A DNA stretch of 64,000 nt from Rhizobium sp. NRK18 (lineage in GTDB: Bacteria; Pseudomonadota; Alphaproteobacteria; Rhizobiales; Rhizobiaceae): NCBI RefSeq assembly GCF_024385575.1, contig NZ_JANFMV010000001.1, forward strand, positions 1,703,681 to 1,767,680, written 5' to 3'. The position numbers were made by a program, and so were the translations under genes. This document shows, piece after piece, positions 35,534 through 45,318 of this stretch; position 1 is the first letter of the stretch; the number at the start of each line of letters is the position of its first letter. The notes beneath the pieces are model-generated. The model was not told the DNA's origin and did no database searches. It saw only the letters and a list, made by a program, of their open reading frames with translations.

Positions 35534-36379
35534 TCAGATCATCGCCAGCGGCTGCTTTTTCCAGGGCGGCGGGAAGGCGGCATCGAGACTCTTGAGATCG
35601 GCAGCCGTCAATTCCAGGGCCAGAGCCTCGATGTTCTCGTCGACGCGGGCGGCCTGGCCGGTCTTGGGAATGGCGATGACGCCATCCTGGCGCAGGACGA
35701 AGGCAAGGGCTACCTGCGCCGGGGTGGCCTGATAGGCCTTCGCCATGTGGATCAGGTCCGGATCTTCGAGGAACTCGCCCTGGCCGAGTGGCGAATAGGC
35801 CATGACCGGGATGGAGCGCTCGCGGCAGAAGGGCAGGAGGTCATATTCGATGCCGCGGCTGTTGAGATTGTAGAGCACCTGATTGGCGGCGACTTGATCG
35901 CCGCCCGGCACGGACAGGAGTTCCTTCATGTCGGAGACATCGAAGTTGGATACGCCCCAGGCGCCGATCTTGCCCTGCGTCTTCAGGCGCTCGAAGGCTT
36001 CCACCGTCTCTTCCAACGGATGACTGCCGCGCCAGTGGAGGAGATAGAGGTCGATGAAATCCACCTGCAGGCGCTTGAGGCTGCGCTCGCAGGCCTCCGG
36101 AACGCCGTGGGCGCTCGCGTTCCACGGATAGACCTTGGAGACCAGGAACGCATGGCTGCGGCGACCGGCGATCGCTTCGGCCACCAGCCGTTCGGCGCCG
36201 CCATCGGCATACATTTCCGCCGTATCGATCAGGGTGAGGCCACGATCGAGCCCATGCCGGAGACTGTCGATCTCCTGCGGCTTGGGTGCCTTTCCTTCCG
36301 CCATCTGCCAGGTGCCCTGGCCAAGCGCGGGAACCGACCTGCCGTTCGGGAATGTCACCAACGGATACCTGCGAGACAT
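35534..36379 (-). CDS. aldo/keto reductase
   Basis: A 281-residue NADPH-dependent AKR. The catalytic tetrad is visible: Asp and Tyr in [12 protein letters not shown], Lys in [11 protein letters not shown] and His in LYLLHWRGS. The cofactor-binding C-terminal part has [12 protein letters not shown] and VIAIPKTG. Its length and sequence fit the YeaE-like group that reduces methylglyoxal and other aldehydes. ATG at 36379 matches the family start ([13 protein letters not shown]). It is monocistronic and divergent from the LysE-type exporter gene, with about 210 bases between. Confidence 0.9.
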   Translation of the reverse strand: MSRRYPLVTFPNGRSVPALGQGTWQMAEGKAPKPQEIDSLRHGLDRGLTLIDTAEMYADGGAERLVAEAIAGRRSHAFLVSKVYPWNASAHGVPEACERSLKRLQVDFIDLYLLHWRGSHPLEETVEAFERLKTQGKIGAWGVSNFDVSDMKELLSVPGGDQVAANQVLYNLNSRGIEYDLLPFCRERSIPVMAYSPLGQGEFLEDPDLIHMAKAYQATPAQVALAFVLRQDGVIAIPKTGQAARVDENIEALALELTAADLKSLDAAFPPPWKKQPLAMI

Positions 36380-36587
36380 CTGGACCTCTTTCACGCGTCA
36401 CAGTTCAAAGGCGCCAACTTCAACGTAAGCTTACCATGAAATCGTGACTGTTTCATTCGGACACAAGGGCGCGAGCGCTCTTTTCTCTGTCTTTTCAGCA
36501 TTTGGTCAAACTTGTTGCGGTGACAAGGTTTGCGTGGTACGCGCGGCGGAGTTCGATTACCTCCTGCGGGCGTTTCAGGAGAAGTCC

Positions 36588-37190
36588 ATGGCCGTCGATA
36601 CTCTGTTTGCCCTGTTTCTGTTTGCCCTGACCACATCCATCACGCCGGGTCCCAACAACATGATGCTGTTCGCATCGGGTCTCAACTTCGGCTTCCGGCG
36701 GACCTTGCCGCACCTGGTGGGTATCGAGGCGGGCTTCTTCGCGCTGCTGGTCGCCGTCGGTCTCGGCCTCGGCGCCGTCCTGCAGGCCGCGCCGAGGCTC
36801 TACTGGTTCCTCAAGGCGGCCGGCGCGGCTTACCTTCTCTATATCGCCTGGAAAATCGCGACGACGCGCCGGCTTTCAGAGGGGCGGATATCGGGAACGC
36901 CAATGACCTTCGCACAGGCAGCCGCCTTCCAGTGGGTCAACCCGAAGGCCTGGGTCATGGCCGTGGGCGCGATGTCGACCTACGCCGTTGCCGAGGGCGG
37001 GGCATCGACTTTCATTCCCGTATTGATCGTCGGTGCCGCCTTCATGGCGGTCGGTGTCTTCACCGCGTCGACCTGGGCGGGCTTCGGCACGCTGCTCAAG
37101 GAATGGCTTGCCGATCCGGTGCGGCTGAAATGGTTCAACATCGCCATGGCGGTGCTGCTGGTGGTGAGTTTGTGGCCGATGCTTGAATAG
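36588..37190 (+). CDS. LysE/RhtB family exporter
   Basis: A 200-residue inner-membrane exporter with about six hydrophobic helices. The first carries the family motif SITPGPNNMMLFASGLNFG, and the middle has AAFQWVNPKAWVMAVGAMST, typical of the LysE/RhtB amino-acid exporters (threonine, homoserine, leucine types). The substrate is not predictable. ATG at 36588 is chosen because the hydrophobic start (MAVDTLFALFLFAL) follows it directly; upstream sequence in frame is not conserved-looking. No LysR or Lrp regulator gene adjoins it. A hairpin follows 20 bases after the stop. Confidence 0.9.
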   Translation: MAVDTLFALFLFALTTSITPGPNNMMLFASGLNFGFRRTLPHLVGIEAGFFALLVAVGLGLGAVLQAAPRLYWFLKAAGAAYLLYIAWKIATTRRLSEGRISGTPMTFAQAAAFQWVNPKAWVMAVGAMSTYAVAEGGASTFIPVLIVGAAFMAVGVFTASTWAGFGTLLKEWLADPVRLKWFNIAMAVLLVVSLWPMLE

Positions 37191-37210
37191 GACAGACCTA
37201 TAACGGTAAA

Positions 37211-37235
37211 GGCCGCGCAGCATTGCCGCGCGGCC
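37211..37235. terminator. hairpin between convergent lysE-type and chemoreceptor genes
   Basis: GGCCGCGC (37211-37218) and GCGCGGCC (37228-37235) are perfect complements around 9 bases. It lies between two convergent genes and could serve both, but T runs are short. Confidence 0.55.
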
Positions 37236-37267
37236 CTTGGGTCAGTCATCGATTTGACGAGAAATTC

Positions 37268-39220
37268 TCAGAACTCTTCCCAGCTGTCTGATGCCACCGC
37301 CGTATTGCCTCTGGCGACGACGCGTCGCGGCGCCGGCGCCTGGCTGGGAGCTTTCGGCGCGGCGGGCCGGGCGGCCATGCTTGCCGCCGTCTGGCGAAGG
37401 GCGCCGGCCTGGGCGGACGCGCCATCTTCCAGACGGAACTGCTGGACAAGAGAGCGCAGGCGTTGTGCGTCACCGGCCAGTGATGCCGAGGCGGCGTTCG
37501 ACTGCTCGACCATGGCGGCGTTCTGCTGGGTCGCCTGATCCATGGCGTTGATGGCGGCATTGACCTCGACGATACCGGTCGCCTGTTCCTTGGCGGAGAC
37601 GGCGATCGCCTCGACATGGCTGTTGATCTCGACGATGAAGCCGCCGATCGTCGTCAGTGCCTGTCCGGCGTCGCGGACCAGCTTGACGCCGCCTTCGACG
37701 TCGCCGGCCGAACGGCCGATCAGTTCCTTGATCTCCTTGGCGGCATGGGCCGAGCGTTGCGCCAGTTCGCGGACTTCTTGGGCGACGACGGCAAAGCCCT
37801 TGCCGGCATCGCCGGCGCGTGCGGCTTCGACCCCGGCATTCAGCGCCAGCAGGTTGGTCTGGAAGGCGATCTGGTCAATGACGCCGATGATGTTGGAGAT
37901 CTTCTGCGAGCCTTCCTCGATTCGGCGCATGGCCTCTTCGGCGTGGCTGACCACCTCGGCCGACTGGACCGCCGACCTGTTGGCCTCGGACGCAATGGTC
38001 CGGGCTTCTTCTGTGCGCTGGGCGGAGTTGTTCACGTTGGCGGTGATTTCGTCGAGCGCGGCGGAGGTCTCCTCCAGCGAGGCGGCCTGATGCTCGGTCC
38101 GCTTCGACAGGTCGTCGATGCCCGAGGCGATCTCGTGTGTGCCGTTTTCGAGCGACGAGATCGACTGGGTGATGTCGGTGAGCGTCCGGCCGAGCTGCTG
38201 GACCGACTGGTTGAAGTCGTGGCGCAGTGGCTCGAAGTCGGTCGCGAAAGGCTCGGTAATCTGGAAGGCGAGGTCGCCGGCGGCCAACCGCTTCAACGCT
38301 TCGGCAAGGCCGGAAGTGGCGATGCGAAGCCGCTCTGCCGCAGCCGCTTCCGCATGCTGTTCGGCTTCGATGCGTTCGGCCTCGGCCTTGGCCCGGTTGT
38401 CCGCAGCCTCCTGCTCCAGCCGGCGGTTGGCGATGGCGGCTTCGCGGAAGACGCCGACGGCTCCGGCCATGGCGCCGATCTCGTCGGACCGGCCGACGAA
38501 GGGAATTTCACTGGCCGTATCGCCGTTGGCGAGATCACGCATGGATCGGGTGATGCGGCGGATCGGGGCGGCGATGCTCTTGACCACGAACACGACGGCC
38601 AGAAGCGCACCGATGAGGGCTATGGCGGCGAGGATATAATTGAGCTGGGTAGCCGAGCGCATCAGCTCCTGGTTTTTCGTCGCTGTTGCTGCCGCTCCGT
38701 TCTCGCTGTCGGTGACCAGCTGGCCGACGATCTTCTCGATCGTGTTGCCAATATTACTCATGGTGCCAAGATACATCTTGGCTTCCTTGTCGCGGCCGGC
38801 GCCGGAATAGTAGAGGACCGTCTTGCCCATCTTGTTGTAGGAGGCGATCTGGTTCTTCAACTGGTCGATCGACTTGGCGGTCTTCTCGTCAGTGGTTCTC
38901 GCGGCATAATTGTCGAGAAGTCCGTCCAGGTCCGCGTTGGCGGCCGCGACTTTCTTTTCGGCGGCGGCCTTGGCGTTCTTGTCGGCAGCGAGCACATGGG
39001 CCGCATAGGTTTCGCGCAGCTTGCCGGCGGCGATCACGAGATCCTTGGAAATCGAAACGCTCGGCAGCCAGGTCTCGGTAATCGCACTGCTGTTGGTGTT
39101 GATCGTTTCCATGGACTGGGTCGATGCCCAGGAAATGACGGCCGAGAGGGCCGCAAGCCCGCCAATCGTGCCAATAAGCGTGGCGCGGATTCCCGGACGC
39201 CGGAATGTCAGTCGTTTCAT
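37268..39220 (-). CDS. transmembrane methyl-accepting chemotaxis protein
   Basis: A 650-residue chemoreceptor. TM1 is at about residues 13-33, a periplasmic four-helix-bundle domain (4HB_MCP type) spans about 34-190, and TM2 is at about 193-213 ([19 protein letters not shown]). A HAMP domain and a second HAMP-like insert with an Ala/Glu/Arg coiled coil follow. The signalling domain has the tip [18 protein letters not shown]. The C-terminus ends in SWEEF, an xWxxF CheR/CheB tether. ATG at 39220 gives the proper N-terminus ([10 protein letters not shown]). The ligand is unknown. It is divergent from the glycosyltransferase gene. Confidence 0.93.
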   Translation of the reverse strand: MKRLTFRRPGIRATLIGTIGGLAALSAVISWASTQSMETINTNSSAITETWLPSVSISKDLVIAAGKLRETYAAHVLAADKNAKAAAEKKVAAANADLDGLLDNYAARTTDEKTAKSIDQLKNQIASYNKMGKTVLYYSGAGRDKEAKMYLGTMSNIGNTIEKIVGQLVTDSENGAAATATKNQELMRSATQLNYILAAIALIGALLAVVFVVKSIAAPIRRITRSMRDLANGDTASEIPFVGRSDEIGAMAGAVGVFREAAIANRRLEQEAADNRAKAEAERIEAEQHAEAAAAERLRIATSGLAEALKRLAAGDLAFQITEPFATDFEPLRHDFNQSVQQLGRTLTDITQSISSLENGTHEIASGIDDLSKRTEHQAASLEETSAALDEITANVNNSAQRTEEARTIASEANRSAVQSAEVVSHAEEAMRRIEEGSQKISNIIGVIDQIAFQTNLLALNAGVEAARAGDAGKGFAVVAQEVRELAQRSAHAAKEIKELIGRSAGDVEGGVKLVRDAGQALTTIGGFIVEINSHVEAIAVSAKEQATGIVEVNAAINAMDQATQQNAAMVEQSNAASASLAGDAQRLRSLVQQFRLEDGASAQAGALRQTAASMAARPAAPKAPSQAPAPRRVVARGNTAVASDSWEEF

Positions 39221-39462
39221 GTCTCCACCCGATACACAGCAGCTTATCTCTGAGCTAAGCTCGTCAAAATTGCAGGCTAGGGACAATTGGTTAAAAAACC
39301 TGATCCGTTTTGATGCATGTACGGTAACAGACAATGCCGGCGCGCCTCGCTTTCGCACGCGGAAGACCAGCCTGTCTGTCAAAAATGGACGTATGGCGAA
39401 GGCCGAGTTTACGTCAAATAAGTCAGCGTCAATTTTATGTTTTCGACGCGGGTCGCATGTGA

Positions 39463-40299
39463 ATGAGAATTTTCTATATCAATCTCGATAGCCGCCCGGA
39501 CCGGCGGGCCTTCATGGAAGCCGAGTTGGCGAAATGCGCGCTGACCGCGGAGCGCGTGGCCGCGATTTCGTCACAAGACGTCAAGTCTTGCGGCGTCGCG
39601 ATTGATGTAGAGGCATTCAACTTCAATCGACTGGCTCCGGCCGAGATCGGATGCGTCCTGAGCCATCGCAAGGCCTGGCAGGCCATGCTTGACCAGGGGT
39701 CGGAACAAGCTCTGTTTCTGGAAGATGACATGCGACTATCGCCCTTGTTGCCTGCATTCCTGAAAGACGCCGAAGATCTGGCGATGCCATTCGACATTCT
39801 CAGGCTTGAAACCCGTTTGGACCGCGTGCGATTGAGCCGGGATACGGCCGCTCTGTCCTGCGGGGTCGAGTTGCGGCGCTTCTTCACGCTGCAGTTCGGT
39901 TTCGGTGGCTACATCATGCGTGCTTCTTGCGCCCGACGCTTCATGTCCGACCCGCGGCTTTTTGAATTTCCGATCGACCATACGTTTTTCGATCCCGATT
40001 GCCCGAGCTTCCATGACGTGGATACGCTGCAGGTCATCCCAGGATTATGTGCCCCCGGCAGTTCGACGCGCGAGAAAGAGGGGCTTTGGCGCAGCGACAT
40101 CCAACTGGAGCGACGCGACAGGCAGGTCATGCAGATGTCCCGGCTGCCGGCCACCGCTTCAGGTCCAGTCGTGAAGGCGGCAAGAGAGATGCGGCGGATC
40201 GCAATGCAAGGCTGGATGCTGGGCTGCGCGGTTCGCGAGTTCATCAGGCGCCCGTTCGTGTCGATGCGGATTCCCTATTGGGACGGCGGTCGGGGCTGA
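39463..40299 (+). CDS. glycosyltransferase family 25
   Basis: A 278-residue GT25 (LPS biosynthesis) protein. It opens with [19 protein letters not shown], has [19 protein letters not shown], and the metal/sugar-nucleotide acidic motif LFLEDDM with Glu87-Asp88-Asp89. GFGGYIM follows. Family members add galactose or glucose to lipooligosaccharide or capsule precursors at the cytoplasmic face. The C-terminal 60 residues are basic. No other polysaccharide genes are close, so the acceptor is unknown. The start codon has no strong ribosome binding site; the conserved N-terminus decides it. Confidence 0.87.
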   Translation: MRIFYINLDSRPDRRAFMEAELAKCALTAERVAAISSQDVKSCGVAIDVEAFNFNRLAPAEIGCVLSHRKAWQAMLDQGSEQALFLEDDMRLSPLLPAFLKDAEDLAMPFDILRLETRLDRVRLSRDTAALSCGVELRRFFTLQFGFGGYIMRASCARRFMSDPRLFEFPIDHTFFDPDCPSFHDVDTLQVIPGLCAPGSSTREKEGLWRSDIQLERRDRQVMQMSRLPATASGPVVKAAREMRRIAMQGWMLGCAVREFIRRPFVSMRIPYWDGGRG

Positions 40300-40426
40300 C
40301 ACGTCATAGCGTTTTGCCGACACCGGCTCTCACTGATTGCCGATCGCATCCACAGATTGCGCTCTCTCAAGACGCTTCACATTATGCGGACTTGCTTTGT
40401 TCCGGCGAATCCTGCCAAGTCGCGCC

Positions 40427-41554
40427 ATGCAATTTGCTCCGCAACAGGATGAGGCGCTGAAGGCCGTATCGCGCTGGTTGAAGGAAGGCCGGCAGCCGGT
40501 GTTCCGGCTGTTTGGCTATGCCGGAACCGGCAAGACGACGCTTGCCCGGCATTTTGCCGAACATGTCGATGGCGACGTGCTGTTTGCCGCCTTTACCGGC
40601 AAGGCCGCCCAGGTGCTGCGTTCGCGCGGTGCTTCCAATGCCAAGACCATTCATTCGTTGATCTACCGGCCGCGCGGCGAGGAGACGGTCGAGGACGAGG
40701 AGACAGGCAAGACCTCGGTTTCGCCGATGTTTTCGATCAATCGCCAGAGCCCGCTTGCCAAGGCCGCGCTGATCATCATCGACGAATGCTCGATGGTCGA
40801 CGAGCAGCTCGGGCAGGACCTGATGAGTTTCGGAACGCCGATCCTGGTGCTCGGGGATCCGGGGCAGCTGCCACCGGTTTCGGGCGGCGGCTTCTTCACC
40901 AATCAGGAGCCCGACTACCTGCTGACGGACATTCATCGCCAGGCGCGAGACAATCCGATCATCCAGCTTGCCATGCAGGTGCGTGAGGGCAAGGAGATCA
41001 TGTATGGCGATTACGGCACCGCCCAGGTGATTTCCAAGAACGAGGTGACGCAGGATCTGGTGCTGGAGGCGGACCAGGTGCTGGTCGGTACCAACCGGAC
41101 CCGCCGCCGCTACAACATGCGCCTGCGCGAGCTCAAGGGCTTTACTGCATCCTATCCGCAGGCCGGCGACAAGCTCGTCTGCCTGCGCAACGATCAGGTC
41201 AAGGGCCTGCTCAACGGTTCCTTGTGGCAGGTGATGACATCGTCGCGCGAGACGGTGAAGCCCGGCATCAATCTGCTGATCAAGCCGGAAGACGACGACA
41301 TGGATCGCGGTGCGGCGAAGATCAAGCTCTTGAAGGCCGCATTCGAGGATGTCGATACGGAAATCCCGTGGTCGACGCGAAAGCGTTATGACGAGTTCGA
41401 TTACGGCTATGCGCTGACCGTGCACAAGGCGCAGGGTTCGCAGTGGAACAATGTCGTGCTCTTCGACGAGAGCTTTGCCTTTCGCGACACGCGCGAGCGC
41501 TGGCTTTACACCGCCGTCACCCGCGCCGCCGAGACCCTGACGATCGTTCGCTAA
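40427..41554 (+). CDS. RecD-like SF1B helicase/AAA ATPase
   Basis: A 375-residue superfamily 1B helicase core. It has Walker A GYAGTGKTT (residues 30-38), motif Ia (AFTGKAAQVLRSRGA), Walker B IIIDECSMVD, motif III GDPGQLPPV and, at the end, the UvrD_C_2 block YALTVHKAQGSQWNNVVL with TAVTRAAETL. It is much shorter than RecD or RecD2, lacking their N-terminal domains, and resembles the stand-alone 'ATP-dependent RecD-like DNA helicase' common in alphaproteobacteria. ATG at 40427 gives the conserved start (MQFAPQQDEAL). Its last 4 bases overlap the convergent SDR gene. Confidence 0.88.
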   Translation: MQFAPQQDEALKAVSRWLKEGRQPVFRLFGYAGTGKTTLARHFAEHVDGDVLFAAFTGKAAQVLRSRGASNAKTIHSLIYRPRGEETVEDEETGKTSVSPMFSINRQSPLAKAALIIIDECSMVDEQLGQDLMSFGTPILVLGDPGQLPPVSGGGFFTNQEPDYLLTDIHRQARDNPIIQLAMQVREGKEIMYGDYGTAQVISKNEVTQDLVLEADQVLVGTNRTRRRYNMRLRELKGFTASYPQAGDKLVCLRNDQVKGLLNGSLWQVMTSSRETVKPGINLLIKPEDDDMDRGAAKIKLLKAAFEDVDTEIPWSTRKRYDEFDYGYALTVHKAQGSQWNNVVLFDESFAFRDTRERWLYTAVTRAAETLTIVR

Positions 41555-42435
41555 CCTTCGAAATAGGCCGGCTGATCCAGGTCCGTCAGAAGATCCGGAC
41601 CTGTCGGCGTCCAGCCGAGCGCTTGCCGGGTCCATTCGCTCGAGGACGGATTGTCGAGCTCGGCAAAATGGGCAAACCAGCCGAAATGATCGATGGCGTC
41701 CTGACCGGATTTCGAGACGACCGGCAGGCCGAGCCGGCGGCCGATGACTTCGGCGATCTTGCGGAACGGAACGCCGGGTTCCCCCGTGGCATGATAGGCG
41801 ACGCCCGAGGTGCCGTTCTCAAGCGCCAGACCATAGAGACGCGCTGCATCAAGGCGATGGACGCCCGGCCAGACATTGTCGCCCGCGTCGATATAGGCGG
41901 CTGCGCCTTTTTCACGGGCCAGATTGATGAGCAGCGGCACGAAGCCGTGGTCGCCGACGCCGTGGACGGAGGGGGCTAGCCGGACTGCGGAAGCCCGCAC
42001 ACCCGATTCCAGCATCCGAAACGCCGTCTGCTCTGACATTCGCGGAATGTGTCCGGATGCGACGCTGCTTTCCGTCGCCAGGACCCCGGATGTGAGGATG
42101 CCCGTTCCCGAAGTCACCAGCATGAGGCGATCCGAGCCGGCGAGCACCGAGCCCATGGCCTCGATGGCCCGGACGTCGATTTCGCAGCATTCCTTGAACC
42201 TGGAGAAATCGTGGACGAAACCGGTGTGGATGATGCCGTCGGCGTTTCGAGCGCCGAGCCTCAAGCTGTCGAGGTCGGTGAGGTCGCCGTGAATGACCTC
42301 GGCGCCCATCGCCGATATGGCCTTGGCGGATGCCTCCGAGCGGGCGAGCCCCGCAACCGCATGGCCTGCTGCAATCAGTTCTCCGACAACCGCCGATCCG
42401 ACAAAACCGGAAGCACCCGTAACAAAGACCCGCAT
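41551..42435 (-). CDS. extended SDR, NAD-dependent epimerase/dehydratase
   Basis: A 294-residue Rossmann protein. The NAD(P)-binding glycine motif GASGFVGSAVV is at residues 7-17, with an acidic residue and HGDLTDLDSL further on. It looks like an atypical or extended SDR of the NAD(P)H-binding oxidoreductase kind commonly paired with AraC regulators. A classic YxxxK is not obvious, so the reaction is uncertain. ATG at 42435 gives the conserved beta strand MRVFVTGASG. An AraC-type regulator gene starts divergently 116 bases away and is the likely regulator. Confidence 0.8.
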   Translation of the reverse strand: MRVFVTGASGFVGSAVVGELIAAGHAVAGLARSEASAKAISAMGAEVIHGDLTDLDSLRLGARNADGIIHTGFVHDFSRFKECCEIDVRAIEAMGSVLAGSDRLMLVTSGTGILTSGVLATESSVASGHIPRMSEQTAFRMLESGVRASAVRLAPSVHGVGDHGFVPLLINLAREKGAAAYIDAGDNVWPGVHRLDAARLYGLALENGTSGVAYHATGEPGVPFRKIAEVIGRRLGLPVVSKSGQDAIDHFGWFAHFAELDNPSSSEWTRQALGWTPTGPDLLTDLDQPAYFEG

Positions 42436-42551
42436 GGAAAATCTCCTTCGATACCTGGGGATGGAATGTTGCCGGCTGGTCATAGAAAATAGTCGTGGTA
42501 CGATCCATGTTCTGAAGTTCGTATTATTCTTGCGATCGTCCGGAGATGGTG

Positions 42552-43532
42552 ATGGATCCGCTTTCCGATGTCCTGTCCTTGTTGAAGCCGAAGAACCACT
42601 TGTCGGCCGGCTTCGATGTAAAGGGCGATTGGGCGATACAATTTCCCGATCAGCACAAATCGATCAAATGCGGCACCGTGGTTCGCGGGCGATGCTGGCT
42701 GGCTGTCGAAAATGAGGCGCCGGTGCTTCTCGAGGAGGGGGATTCCTTTCTGCTGGCCGCCGGCCGACCGTTCCTGATGGCGAGCGACATGTCTGTTCCC
42801 GCAGTCCCGGCGACCGACGTCTTCGCTCCGGCCCGGAGCGGCGGCGTGGTCACGCTCCACGGCGGCGGCGATTTCCTGCTCGTCAGCAGCCGGTTCGGGC
42901 TTGCCGGAGACCATGCGCATATCTTGCTGAGCATGCTTCCGCCGATCGTGCACATCCGTCGGCGGGAAGACAGCGGCGTGCTGCGCTGGTCGGTGGAACG
43001 GATGATGCAGGAATTGCGGGCGGCGCAGCCGGGAGGCTTCCTGGTCACGCAGCATCTCGCGCACATGATCCTGATCGAAGCCCTTCGCCTGCATATGAAC
43101 AGGGGCGCGGACGGCGGTGTCGGCTGGTTGTTCGCCCTGACCGACAAGCGTCTCGGTGCCGCGATTGCCGCGATGCACGCCGATCCCGCCCGCCGCTGGA
43201 CACTGCAGGCTTTGGCCGGACTGGCCGGCATGTCGCGCACCGTCTTTGCGGAAAGGTTCAAGCAGGCCACCGGAAAGTCGCCAATGGACTATCTCGCCCT
43301 CTGGCGCATGCGTCTGGCAGCCGACCGGCTGGTCCATTCCGGCGTGTCCGTCGCGTCGATCGCTCTCGGGCTTGGCTATGAATCCGAAAGCGCCTTCGGC
43401 GTTGCCTTCAAGCGCGTCCTGGGTTGCGCGCCGCGCCAATATGCGCGTCATGCCGCCGATCGTCTCGACGAGGAGGACGGCGGCAGACCGGCGGGCGAAG
43501 CAGCCTATCGGTCAGCGGAGGCTGCCGAATAG
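42552..43532 (+). CDS. AraC-family transcriptional regulator
   Basis: A 326-residue regulator with an N-terminal cupin-like sensing domain (about residues 10-190, cupin_6/AraC_binding_2 type) and a C-terminal pair of helix-turn-helices (about 215-310). The HTH part reads WTLQALAGLAGMSRTVFAERF, then KSPMDYLALWRMRLA and SIALGLGYESESAFGVAFKR. ATG at 42552 is preferred over 42546 because CGGAG then has 6-7-base spacing. The divergent SDR gene next door is its probable target. The same cupin_6/AraC plus SDR pairing is frequent in proteobacteria; the inducer is unknown. Confidence 0.9.
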   Translation: MDPLSDVLSLLKPKNHLSAGFDVKGDWAIQFPDQHKSIKCGTVVRGRCWLAVENEAPVLLEEGDSFLLAAGRPFLMASDMSVPAVPATDVFAPARSGGVVTLHGGGDFLLVSSRFGLAGDHAHILLSMLPPIVHIRRREDSGVLRWSVERMMQELRAAQPGGFLVTQHLAHMILIEALRLHMNRGADGGVGWLFALTDKRLGAAIAAMHADPARRWTLQALAGLAGMSRTVFAERFKQATGKSPMDYLALWRMRLAADRLVHSGVSVASIALGLGYESESAFGVAFKRVLGCAPRQYARHAADRLDEEDGGRPAGEAAYRSAEAAE

Positions 43533-43560
43533 CCGCGCGACCTCCGCTCGCCGAATGGGA

Positions 43561-44067
43561 TCATTTGCGGCTCGACGCCAGGTAGGAGATCATGTCGCGC
43601 TCGCCGATGCCGGACGCTTTGGCGACGTCGGCAATCGTGCTTTCGGTCGAGGACACCGTCAGGCCCTTTTCCTGAAGTGCCGCGGAGAGCGTTTCCGGCG
43701 TGTGGCCGAAGAGCGGAGCGACATTGGCGACCGTGCTGCCGGTAATGGCCTGCGAGACAGCGACCAGTGGATTGCCGCCCGCACCAGTGGTCGCGGTCAT
43801 GGCCGGAACGGCGAAGGCAACGGCAGCGGCCAGGGACAGGCCGGAAGCGATCGCCATGGGCGGACGCTTGAGATAGTTCAGGAAAGGCCGCCAGTTTTTC
43901 CAGATATGCAGCAGGAAGGGGGCGATCAGCACCATGCTGAGCCATTCGTGCATCCCGTGGAAATAGGCCGATCCAAAATGGAAGAAGAGCGCAATGCCGG
44001 AGATGAGGGAAACGAGAAAGAGACCGGTGATGAACGGGGTCGCATATCGTTGAAACAGGGTCGGCAT
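43561..44067 (-). CDS. DUF4405 membrane protein
   Basis: A 168-residue protein. Two membrane helices near the N-terminus (about residues 8-28 and 36-55) are linked by a His-containing loop (HFGSAYFHGMHEWLSM), and the second is followed by LLHIWKNWRPF. A third helix lies at about 70-90. This is the DUF4405 (cytochrome b-like) layout, where the His residues may bind heme. A soluble helical C-terminal domain of about 75 residues (GHTPETLSAALQEKGLTV) is added and is predicted periplasmic. The partner redox protein is unknown. It lies downstream of AraC in the opposite direction. Confidence 0.75.
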   Translation of the reverse strand: MPTLFQRYATPFITGLFLVSLISGIALFFHFGSAYFHGMHEWLSMVLIAPFLLHIWKNWRPFLNYLKRPPMAIASGLSLAAAVAFAVPAMTATTGAGGNPLVAVSQAITGSTVANVAPLFGHTPETLSAALQEKGLTVSSTESTIADVAKASGIGERDMISYLASSRK

Positions 44068-44202
44068 TCTGGCGCTCCTTAGGCAAAAAAACATCAAATA
44101 TCAGACGACACTGATGTAGATCGCACGGCAGAACTCGGCCAGTTAAATCCTTGTAATGAATGACAATGATCAAAGGCTGCGGCAGGATGATCCGCCGTCG
44201 TG

Positions 44203-44886
44203 TCAGGTCTTGACGATGCCCAGCAGCACGGCCTTGGCGACGGCCTGGAAGCGATTGTTGGCGTCGAACTTGCGAATGATCGACACTTCCAGCTCCTGGA
44301 CCTTTTCAGGAGAAATCTGCATCGCCCTCGAAAGGCGGGTCAGCGTGTAGCCTTCCGCCATCAGTTCGAGACATTCGCGCTCGGCATCCGACAGGTCGTG
44401 TTCCGTGCGGTTGTCGTTCGTGGGGGAGGCGCCGGTCTCGCCCTCGAGATAATCGGTGATCTGCTGCATCTGCCGATGAAGCGCCGACATGTTTGCCGTC
44501 AGTTCGCGCCGGCGGGCTTCCAGCGCCTCCTGAAAGGTCTCGTCGGCATCCTCCTGGCTTTCCGCCGAACGGATGCGTTCCAGCAGGTCCTGAATGTCGG
44601 CGACGGGCATGCCGACTTCGCGGCAGAGATTGACGACCGCCATCTGGCGGGCGTCCGAGGCATGATAGATGCGCATCAGCCCGGCGCGGTCAGAGGCCAG
44701 CAGGCCTTTTTCCTCGTAGAAATGCAGGGTGCGGTGGGTGACGCCGAAGGCATTGGCCATGTCGGCAATGGCGATGGTTTCCCGGTCGAGTTCAGGCGGA
44801 ACCGGGACGGACGGCATGAACCGAAACGTCTTGCGGGCTCTCTTTGCCGAGCCGTTCTTCTGCAAGCGTTTGCTCAGATCCGGCAT
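44203..44886 (-). CDS. MerR-type regulator with C-terminal LuxR-type HTH
   Basis: A 227-residue protein with two different DNA-binding modules. Residues about 37-105 are a MerR winged helix (IADMANAFGVTHRTLHFYEEKG, shown as AFGVTHRTLHFYEEKGLL, then MRIYHASDARQM). Residues 105-150 are a coiled coil. Residues 165-227 match a GerE/LuxR four-helix HTH (LSDAERECLELMAEGYTLTR; then ISPEKVQELEVSIIRKF and RFQAVAKAVLLGIV). No metal-binding Cys pattern is present. ATG at 44886 is the likely start; a later Met at residue 24 is possible. It is divergent from pdxJ across a long gap and has no obvious operon partner. Confidence 0.82.
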   Translation of the reverse strand: MPDLSKRLQKNGSAKRARKTFRFMPSVPVPPELDRETIAIADMANAFGVTHRTLHFYEEKGLLASDRAGLMRIYHASDARQMAVVNLCREVGMPVADIQDLLERIRSAESQEDADETFQEALEARRRELTANMSALHRQMQQITDYLEGETGASPTNDNRTEHDLSDAERECLELMAEGYTLTRLSRAMQISPEKVQELEVSIIRKFDANNRFQAVAKAVLLGIVKT

Positions 44887-45318
44887 TTCGATCCCCACAA
44901 TCTTTGCCGCCAAACTGGTCCATTTCCGCACGCATCAATGCCGGATTACCGGCGTTCCATTCCAATCGCTCCCGATCAAGACCTCAAAGCAAGGCGAATG
45001 GAAACAGTGTATGCGTTGGGGAGGGCGATTGTCACCCCTTTAGTTCGGCGTTCACTTCGGTTTCCGTCGTAATCGTTATAATTTTCGCTATATGAACTCG
45101 CCTTCACATTCGAGCCGCTATTGGTGACAGGGTCAACGAAGCGTTATTGCGGGTCGGTTTTCGGGGTCGCGCCGTGCCATAGTGGGACCGGTGTCGCAGG
45201 TGATCAAACTTATCCACAGGTGCATTTGCGTTTTTCATTGGTTTGCAGGGGCGCGAAGACCTAAAACGCTGTTGGTGCGCCCCAGCACCATGGTTCCCGA
45301 TCCGCAAGTGAGATGCCG
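44887..45318. other. 432-base divergent intergenic region with one DnaA-box match
   Basis: No credible gene is visible. TTATCCACA at 45210-45218 is a perfect DnaA-box consensus, but only one copy is present and no AT-rich unwinding element adjoins it, so it is not an origin. The region should hold the promoters of the MerR-LuxR gene (minus) and pdxJ (plus). An AT-rich stretch at 45060-45100 is the best place for the former. Confidence 0.4.

Noticed and set aside
45210..45218. Replication origin suggested by a perfect DnaA box
   Set aside because: Only one box is present, with no box cluster, no clear unwinding element and no dnaA or parAB genes nearby.
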